Source: Cephalothrix spiralis (Eukaryota; Nemertea; Palaeonemertea; Archinemertea; Cephalotrichidae). From it: 12,306 nt of DNA. Positions 6,577 through 12,306 of the stretch are shown piece by piece. Below the pieces are notes generated by a model that was given only the letters and a program-made list of their open reading frames with translations, had not been told where the DNA came from and made no database searches. The DNA lies in the NCBI GenBank assembly GCA_032353305.1, contig JAUCNG010292182.1, forward strand, positions 1 to 12,306. Reading direction: 5' to 3'. Position numbers and translations under genes: made by a program. The stretch's first letter is position 1. Each line of letters begins with the position of its first letter.

Positions 6577-9020
6577 AAAATAATCTTTATAGCCAAATGA
6601 TTTGTGCCAAGGCTTGTATAGAGGGAGACACTGGAAAAATTCAAGAACTCTTCGAGACTGGGTTTGACTTCAATCAAATATTATACGAACATGGATGTCC
6701 ACCTATTTTCATAGCAATCTCATGCGGGAGGGATAATGTTGTAAAAACTTTGTTACAGTTTAATATTGATAAAGAAGTCACTTACAATTTACAAACACCC
6801 ATTCAACGGGCAATAGTGCACAAGGAACAAACAATTGTTAAGATGCTTCTTGATGCAGGGGCCAATCCAAACGTAATATTCAATGGATTCAGCCAATTGA
6901 ATCTATTAGAATTTGCTTTTACAACTTGGTCAGAAACGGGCTATGACGAAGCAGTATTCGATGTTCTTGTAAAACACCCATCAATTGTAAATGAGCAGAA
7001 GCAACAAGCATTTCCTTTAATCTTTTTAGTGTGCGTTAACAAAGGAACGTCCAGACCAGTCGAAATTCTGATCAAACAAGGACTAGATTTAAATAGAGTA
7101 CCAAGTTTTGGGGATCCAAAATGCACATGTCCTCCTATATATGACTATTTAATGTACGTATTTCGTCATTATACCAAACCAGATTTCATTGACATTCTCC
7201 TTGATGCAGGAGTAGATCCAAACATATATTTTGTTCAGGGGCGTTTAACATTGTTAGGTTATATTGTAATGAACAGCGAAATACCGCCGACGGTATTCGA
7301 GATACTTTTGAATCATTTATCAATAAGCAAAGAACATAAAGAACAAGCTTTTTCTATATGCATATTATTAGATAATGAAATGACGGAAACTAGAAATTTA
7401 AAAACAGAAACTAAATACAAACAGATTGCATCTTTAATTAGTCATGGTATTAATGTAAATAAACCCATAGGTAATGTTTCACCCCTTGATATTGCAATCA
7501 ATGTAGGTGATGTTAGACTTATGCAACTATTGCTCGATGCCGGTGCAATAGATCTCCAAAAATCTTTGGTTGAAGCAGGCTTAAAGGTCCGGATTAAAGC
7601 CTTTGTCATTCTTATCAGGTATGGAGCCGTTGTTAATGAGACTGTCTGGTCGGCTCTACCCTTTTATTATATCACCTCCAAAGCAAATTATAAATTCTTG
7701 TCATACATAATAGCAAAATATTTTTCAAATCTAACCGGATGTCTCTCGAAATATTTCAATGTACCAGAGGAAGTCGTGGATAAGGAACTACACTCTGCGG
7801 TAGATGATCAGGCACCAATATCTTATGGTGATAACATTGATACCTACGTGACGAATTTGAAAGTTTGTGAGGCAATCGTTGACTACATTTTACAACAATT
7901 GTCTTCACTAAAAAACAATACTGGATATTTTAAATGCCTAAATGCCATATATAAAGTCAAGAACGAAATAGCAAGATATCGTTTGCATGCTTTGGGCATA
8001 CCAGAAATAGATTGCAAGTACAAAGATTTTCTTAATGGAATACCAGTATTTTTTGATAATGGTTTAATGACATACAGAATTGAGTATGAAGATAAAGATT
8101 TACTGGGAAAGGGGTCATTTGGAAGTGTTTACAAAGGAAGTTTAAAAACAATTAATAACGGGGATAAACAAGTAGCTTTTAAGAAGATTAAGTTCACATC
8201 ATCTCTTACGGCGGAAATACTTATAACATGTCAAGTGAATCACAAGAATGTTTGCAAACATTTTTGTACGCTAAAACTGGACTCTTCCGTATCGTTGGTG
8301 TTTGCAATGGAAATCTGCAAAGAGGACTTGGTGAAGTTCTTCTTAACTGATGGCCCTCATTACAGAAGAAATCCAGGAAGAACGAATATGACAAATCGGG
8401 ACTTGGAAGTGTTTTTGTCAGTTTGCATTCAAATAAATAAAGGTATTGAGTATATTCACTCAGGATCGTGGATTTCAGGTGCTAGTTTTTCAGTTGGAAT
8501 GGATGACCGTTATATGTATAAAGACTGTGTGATTCATAAGGACCTTAAATTGGCAAATATCTTGATTACCGAAGATGGTGTTATCAAGATAGCAGACTTT
8601 GGATTATCAGATTTCATGGATGGAGACAAAGAATTGGCCGAGAAGATTAAAGGAACCCCTCTTTACCTGGCCCCAGAATGCATTCATCGTCGGGAGTATT
8701 CAAAAGCCAGTGATATGTATGCAGTCGCATTAATGGAGTATGAAATATTCTACGGTATCAGATATGATAAGCAAGAATACTTTGCAAACCAGGGTGGATA
8801 TAAAGTGATGCATGATGGATATCGCCCACCCTTTGAGGTTCAGCTGCTAACTGGTGAGTGTTTGACACCACCACCATTTGACCTGCAAAAGTTGATTGCA
8901 GACACGTGGAACGATGACCCTAGTTTAAGGGCACCAGCAACCGAATCTTTGAATCGGTTGAATCAGTTATTGCATGAGGCCAAAACTGGTCTTTTAGTGA
9001 AAGATGACATTGGAAATTGA
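6573..9020 (+). CDS. Ankyrin-repeat protein kinase, intronless, complete
   Basis: The product is 815 residues. I chose the ATG at 6573 (context ACAATGG, A at -3 and G at +4) over the in-frame GTG six bases upstream, since animals rarely use GTG; an in-frame stop lies at 6510. Residues 12-355 hold about ten degenerate ankyrin repeats, with landmarks LLDAGANPN (92-100), LLDAGVDPN (209-217), HGINVN (291-296) and LLDAGAID (320-327). Residues 361-500 are an unassigned middle segment. Residues 501-800 are a protein kinase: glycine loop GKGSFG 512-517, VAFK with K537, probable helix-C E548, catalytic HKDLKLAN 655-662 (D657, K659, N662), DFG 675-677, APE 700-702, SDMYAVA with D714 and a late DPSLRAP motif. 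All core residues are present, so it is probably an active Ser/Thr or TKL-like kinase (inferred). No signal peptide or membrane segment is seen. It likely phosphorylates a target docked on the ankyrin repeats; substrate and pathway are unknown. Confidence 0.95.
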   Translation: MENNLYSQMICAKACIEGDTGKIQELFETGFDFNQILYEHGCPPIFIAISCGRDNVVKTLLQFNIDKEVTYNLQTPIQRAIVHKEQTIVKMLLDAGANPNVIFNGFSQLNLLEFAFTTWSETGYDEAVFDVLVKHPSIVNEQKQQAFPLIFLVCVNKGTSRPVEILIKQGLDLNRVPSFGDPKCTCPPIYDYLMYVFRHYTKPDFIDILLDAGVDPNIYFVQGRLTLLGYIVMNSEIPPTVFEILLNHLSISKEHKEQAFSICILLDNEMTETRNLKTETKYKQIASLISHGINVNKPIGNVSPLDIAINVGDVRLMQLLLDAGAIDLQKSLVEAGLKVRIKAFVILIRYGAVVNETVWSALPFYYITSKANYKFLSYIIAKYFSNLTGCLSKYFNVPEEVVDKELHSAVDDQAPISYGDNIDTYVTNLKVCEAIVDYILQQLSSLKNNTGYFKCLNAIYKVKNEIARYRLHALGIPEIDCKYKDFLNGIPVFFDNGLMTYRIEYEDKDLLGKGSFGSVYKGSLKTINNGDKQVAFKKIKFTSSLTAEILITCQVNHKNVCKHFCTLKLDSSVSLVFAMEICKEDLVKFFLTDGPHYRRNPGRTNMTNRDLEVFLSVCIQINKGIEYIHSGSWISGASFSVGMDDRYMYKDCVIHKDLKLANILITEDGVIKIADFGLSDFMDGDKELAEKIKGTPLYLAPECIHRREYSKASDMYAVALMEYEIFYGIRYDKQEYFANQGGYKVMHDGYRPPFEVQLLTGECLTPPPFDLQKLIADTWNDDPSLRAPATESLNRLNQLLHEAKTGLLVKDDIGN

Positions 9021-9357
9021 ATCAAAAGCCGTGTGACGCTAGGTTCAAAACGACCACCTAATTTAGCACCATAGCAGCCGTATCCATGATCTGGCAGAAT
9101 GAAATCCGGCCCTCATAATTCATAGGATGTATTTCTAGATGTCAACACTTTGAAATGTGCTCTACCAGTAAAGAGAAACGTTTATTATAAAAGATATTTG
9201 AACAACTATTAACGGTGCCAGCGATCGGCCAGAGGCCATTTTGACAAACGATTGACAAGATCATATACAGCAGAAAAATGATTATAAATTGGTGCAGTGC
9301 TTATTTAAAGTGTAGATTTTAAAAGTAATATTTTTTAATCCAAAGTCTAGAATATTT

Positions 9358-9363
9358 AATAAA
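9358..9363 (+). terminator. Candidate poly(A) signal of the ankyrin-kinase
   Basis: AATAAA lies 338 bases after the stop codon. It is the first canonical hexamer downstream, so a 3' UTR of about 0.35 kb is likely. Further AATAAA copies at 9880-9885 and 10023-10028 could be alternatives, though such motifs are common by chance in sequence this AT-rich. Confidence 0.5.
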
Positions 9364-9745
9364 ATGAAATTTGAAAATCGAGAGAAGAAAAAATTTAATT
9401 TACAAGAAGAAGAAATATCTAGAATTTTGAGCTTTTGAAATTTTGATGTTCATGAATTTAGAATTTTAAATTGATAGATTTAAGATTTAGAATATTGACT
9501 TTTTATAAATTATACAAAAAAGAATTATAAATCTACTATGATCTGATCACAGAATCAGAAGAATCAGATTTTAGCTTAAGTTATTTCATAAAAGCATTTT
9601 ACATATTTAACTTTATGAAGCCTATGACATCCTAATACAGGATCATTTCACTTAATTAATAACAAGAAAACCATAAAAATATTGCTAAATATTAAGTTTT
9701 TTGAAGTAATCAAAGTGATCAAAATAGCGTGTTGACAGCTTTCAG

Positions 9746-9824
9746 AAAATAATCCACAATTAATTTTTTCAAATATATATAAATGAAAATTCGGAATTCT
9801 GAAAAATTGATGGTGGATTATTTT
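9746..9824. repeat. Short foldback element (about 79 bp)
   Basis: The ends are a perfect 12-bp inverted repeat (AAAATAATCCAC at 9746-9757, its complement at 9813-9824). With a few mismatches the pairing continues inward to about 26 bases on each side. It lies in AT-rich DNA downstream of the ankyrin-kinase and could be a small MITE remnant or an RNA hairpin. No target-site duplication was confirmed. Confidence 0.5.
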
Positions 9825-10188
9825 ATATTAAGTGTTTTATTCAGTGTGCAGTTTATTTTTGTTACTTTAAAAAAATCGAAATAAAAAAGTTCAATCCATC
9901 ATGAAATATTTAAATACGAATTAAGTGTTATTACTATTTAGTGAGTATTATCATTCCTGGTATTATGTTTAAATATTCTTTATATAATTTATTTGTTGTA
10001 TTTATAAATTTAAAAAATACCAAATAAAAAAAATTAAGTGGTCCTGGTTCTGGTTAGACTGTAGATAAAAACTCTAGTAAAGAGGAGGTAAGTACCTGTA
10101 CTAATTATACTAAACTTTTTGAAGGAGTTATGTAACTTTACCACAGTAAAGAGCACAGTAAAGAAGAAGAAAACGTTATAAACAATAC

Positions 10189-10353
10189 CTTGATATCACG
10201 TTGTCTATTTCCTAGTTCCTTTTCAGCTTCTCTTTCCAAAGCGTGAAGCTCGACTCGTTTTTCTTCAACTGAGTCTCGCAAGAATTGAAGCTCTGTTCTA
10301 AGACGACCCATTTCTTTGTCAACTTGTTCCATTTCTGCCCTCTCAGAGTCAAT
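10189..10353 (-). CDS. Coiled-coil gene, third exon in window
   Basis: A 165-bp, 55-codon exon, phase 0 on both sides, starting IDSERAEMEQ and ending RQRDIK. The acceptor is a strong CTTCTTCTTCAG and the donor is AAG|GTATTG. The product is coiled coil. It is the last host exon before the intron that holds the ankyrin-kinase gene. Confidence 0.88.
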
Positions 10354-10460
10354 CTGAAGAAGAAGAAGAAATGCCAAAAATTAATTTATTTGAATAGAAC
10401 CTTTTACCCAAGAGTGAGATAGACAATATATACGCCACAGCGCCGGATATGGTCATATCC

Positions 10461-10520
10461 TTAGAACGTGGTAGCGCGCTGGAATCCCATTCCGGGGGGG
10501 GGGGACCAGGCTCGACGCTT
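10461..10520 (+). repeat. Degenerate tRNA-like segment with poly-G
   Basis: An anticodon-arm-like hairpin lies at 10479-10495 (CTGGA, seven-base loop ATCCCAT, TCCGG), with T before and A after a CCC triplet as in a tRNA-Gly loop. Upstream is a D-arm-like TTAGAACGTGGTAGCGC. Downstream, GGCTCGACGCT resembles a B box (GGTTCGANNCC). The T-arm pairs poorly, and an 11-G run at 10494-10504 interrupts the variable region. It is more likely a SINE or tRNA relic than a working tRNA. Confidence 0.35.
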
Positions 10521-10796
10521 CTCAGGTATCGAGCACAGAATACTGGGTGGATCAGTCCGTATAAATACGTGGAGTGGGACGCTGTAAACCAGACTCTAAT
10601 CGGCCGTCTATTATAGTGCAATAAATTTTTGCGAATAAAGTATTATATATAGAAAATATATTACAGTGCGGGGCATACGGCCCTGCATACAGGTAATTGC
10701 TCAATCAAGCGGACCGTCTGTGACTATTTGAAGAAGCTATAGGCCTCATAGTAACTTTTGGTATTTCAATATTTTTCTAATGACAAATGTTTCATA

Positions 10797-10890
10797 TTTT
10801 TGGAGATTTAATTATAATTTTTGGCAATATTTTAGGAGATTTTATGAGATTTTCGGCAATTTAAGAGATTTAATGTTCATATGATTGACA
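10797..10890. repeat. Degenerate AT-rich tandem repeat, about 31 bp x 3
   Basis: Three successive units share a GGAGATTTNAT...TTTTNGGCAAT pattern (third copy more diverged, AGAGATTTAAT...TTGACATT). Visible by eye; period and copy number are approximate. Confidence 0.45.
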
Positions 10891-11146
10891 TTTTTTAATT
10901 ATTTTAACACGATTTTTCACAAAGTTTATAAGATTTTAAGAGGAATGGTCATACTTTATGATATCTTAAAAGAGGCCTGAAAGTACATAGTTGTCCGCTT
11001 TGGAATCGGAAAAAAACGGTTTTGATTGCATGATTATACAACATGTAGTCTCCGACATTCCAATTATGAGGCTAACGTACAAACAGTGCAAGTCCTTTAA
11101 ATTAGCAGAGATGGGGTTGCGGATGGCGAAGTTGGTTGTAACGTAC

Positions 11147-11273
11147 CTGAATTCGAAGGCGATCAAGGTCTGATCTTTTTTCTGACAAGAGTTGATCTGC
11201 TTGTTTGATCATTTCGATCTTTTCTCTCTCCTTCTCTTCTGTTGACAAGTATTCACTCTGCATATATTGCAAC
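11147..11273 (-). CDS. Coiled-coil gene, second exon in window
   Basis: A 127-bp exon with acceptor TTTTTAG and a good donor CAG|GTACGT. After completing the split Arg codon it gives 42 codons ending in phase 0. The product is continuous coiled coil with dense Glu/Lys/Arg and Leu/Ile heptad positions (for example EKEREKIEMIKQAD). A short plus-strand open frame overlapping its left end is only an antisense shadow. Confidence 0.85.
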
Positions 11274-12050
11274 CTAAAAATTGAACATCATTATCAAAAA
11301 CAGTTCTAAATATAAAACTAAAGCCCTCTCGATTTATATGGCAAGAGAGAAAAAGAAAGTCATTACGTCATAATATGAATTGATTGAGAGTCGGCTTGTA
11401 GATAAGAAGTTTGGAGCAAATCCCTTCATTAACAAAGATTCTTTTACACTTATTTCCCCGCAGTCAAGTACTTTCAATTAAGGTGCCCCCTCCCCTATAT
11501 TTTCCCAATTTTTGACCAAAATGCCTTCCTCTTATGAAACCTATTTTTTTACTTGAATTGAAATAAATTGGCAAAAGAAGTATTTGTCAATGGAAGAGTA
11601 TTTAAGCTTCTTGAAAATGACAAAAATTCGTAAAAGTATGCCAAGCAACGGCCCATAGCAACATGGATTTTTTTAGGTTTGTTCAATTTTTAAACCTCAT
11701 AACTTAACTGAACTAAGGGAAAATATTGATATTTAAGGTCAAAGTTGATGTCAACGTAAAAACGTGATTTAAAGAATAATAAACTCAGAAAATCAGGTTT
11801 TTAGCCCCCACCTCTAACTAAGAAGTGGAGCAACAATCAACCTCCCACCCTAGTTGATTAGCATATTTTGTCATAACCATTCCAGAAATATATAGTTTAT
11901 GGGGTCAACTATCCGCCAATACCAATAAGCTAAACCGCACAATTTAAAATCGCTCGCGAAAATCCAATTTTATGACCCCCTGAATCCCTGATGTTAGTAA
12001 TATGACATGTATTTTACGAATAGTTATTTTAAGAAATTTAAAATTAAAAC
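11274..12050 (-). other. Intron (777 bp), no gene
   Basis: This intron separates the first two exons. It is AT-rich with short C-runs such as those near 11484-11495, 11806-11811 and 11977-11981. I see no open frame of note, no clear inverted repeat and no RNA gene in it. Its acceptor is CAATTTTTAG next to 11273. Confidence 0.7.
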
Positions 12051-12115
12051 CTCTTTGATCCCTCTTGAACTTTCTGATCCAATATTCTGTATTCTTCATC
12101 TTTAGTTGTTATTAC
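12051..12115 (-). CDS. Coiled-coil gene, first exon in window
   Basis: A 65-bp exon that starts in phase 0 and ends in phase 2. The acceptor is good: a pyrimidine-rich stretch ending TTTAAG lies just right of 12115. It encodes a charged segment beginning VITTKDEEYRILDQK. The donor reads GAG|GTTTTA, a poor match to GTAAGT, but it is the only choice that keeps the frame: reading on reaches a stop within about ten codons, and the split AG|G codon joins exactly to the next exon. The exon upstream of it lies beyond the right edge of the window. Confidence 0.75.
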
Positions 12116-12306
12116 CTTAAATTAAGAAAAAGGAAATTTATGTAACAAATGTTGTATAAAACGATTTCATGTCCTCCCATGACAAAGCCTGAAGTTAGTT
12201 TTGAGCCATATTTGTCTTTACTCTTCATATTCTTTTGATGTAAAACCATAGATTAACAATACCCAGATAGTGCAACTAGTACTAAAATCATGTCCGATTT
12301 TAAGGA

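Larger units (their letters stand above)
5930..10188 (-). other. Expanded host intron (4259 bp) holding a nested gene
   Basis: This is five to eight times longer than any other complete intron of the host gene in the window (544-862 bp). It starts with donor GTATTG at 10188 and ends with acceptor CTATTTCAG at 5930-5938. Most of the excess is explained by the plus-strand ankyrin-kinase gene and its flanks. The right flank (9020-10188) is very AT-rich, with a foldback at 9746-9824 and spare AATAAA motifs at 9880 and 10023. The left flank (5930-6572) is the presumed 5' region of the nested gene, in which I see no convincing core promoter. Confidence 0.8.
10354..11146 (-). other. Intron (793 bp) with tRNA-like repeat and AT-rich tandem repeat
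   Basis: The acceptor tract is made of a (TTC)n microsatellite on the minus strand, adjoining the exon at 10353. The intron also contains a tRNA-like stretch with an 11-base poly-G run (10494-10504), and a degenerate AT-rich tandem repeat at about 10797-10890. A small hairpin (GGATATG, two-base loop, CATATCC) sits at 10445-10460. No coding gene is supported; the minus-strand open frame across 10349-10621 is intronic read-through. Confidence 0.7.
462..12115 (-). other. Host gene model: partial long coiled-coil protein gene, 10 internal exons
   Basis: Seen: ten minus-strand exons with AG acceptors and GT donors join into one frame of about 499 codons with no stop. Exon phases agree at all nine junctions (0, 2, 0, 0, 0, 2, 1, 0, 0 across the window, leaving in phase 1). 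The translated product is almost all heptad-like sequence rich in E, K, Q, L and R, with almost no Pro and very few Trp or Cys, so it should be a long parallel or antiparallel coiled-coil rod. No start, stop, signal peptide or globular domain lies in the window, so both ends are missing. Inference: a structural or scaffold protein of the centrosome, cilium or cytoskeleton; centriolin (CNTRL/CEP110) is my best guess from overall character, not proven. Rootletin-like, LRRCC1-like or golgin-like proteins remain possible. The gene model itself is well supported; its name is not. Confidence 0.85.

Noticed and set aside
6941-7126. Minus-strand frame inside the ankyrin-kinase
   Set aside because: Shadow of a well-supported coding sequence.
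6573-9020. Bacterial or amoebal origin of the ankyrin-kinase
   Set aside because: Base composition and codon use look like the host gene, and the Kozak context and AATAAA are eukaryotic; being intronless alone is not evidence of transfer.
10966-11173. Opposing short frames near 11 kb
   Set aside because: Both are short, one has a non-ATG start and overlaps an exon end; no domain seen.

Overview
This window looks like nuclear DNA from an invertebrate animal. It is AT-rich, has GT-AG introns of roughly 0.5-0.9 kb, homopolymer runs, foldback and tRNA-like repeats, and two eukaryotic protein types. I cannot name the species; a marine invertebrate such as a mollusc or tunicate would fit, but that is a guess. 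There is no bacterial operon layout, no CRISPR array and no complete transposon.

Two genes are interleaved. The first is on the minus strand and runs through the whole window, entering beyond the right end and leaving beyond the left end. Ten internal exons (12051-12115, 11147-11273, 10189-10353, 5654-5929, 4627-4844, 3637-3794, 2859-2932, 2040-2282, 1076-1177, 462-531) join in one open frame with every splice phase compatible. Together they give about 499 codons of uninterrupted, highly charged coiled coil rich in Glu, Lys, Gln and Leu. The product is a piece of a very long coiled-coil protein. A centrosomal/centriolar type such as centriolin is my leading guess, but the window lacks any domain that would prove it.

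The second gene is on the plus strand, complete and intronless (6573-9020). It lies inside the largest intron of the first gene (5930-10188, 4.26 kb, against 544-862 bp for the other eight complete introns). It encodes an 815-residue protein: about ten degenerate ankyrin repeats, a middle segment I cannot assign, and a C-terminal protein kinase with all the main catalytic residues. A poly(A) signal follows at 9358. This ankyrin-kinase is the most interesting object here: it is nested antisense in a host intron, contains a tandemly duplicated module of about 100 residues, and has an insertion just before its catalytic loop.

The rest is intron. It holds a foldback element of about 240 bp (1601-1841), a smaller one (9746-9824), two degenerate tRNA-like segments (3493-3562 minus, 10461-10520 plus), a 22-bp tandem repeat, an AT-rich degenerate tandem repeat, several hairpins, and poly-A/T and poly-G runs. 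The two genes share no evident function; their link is positional, with possible antisense or transcriptional interference.
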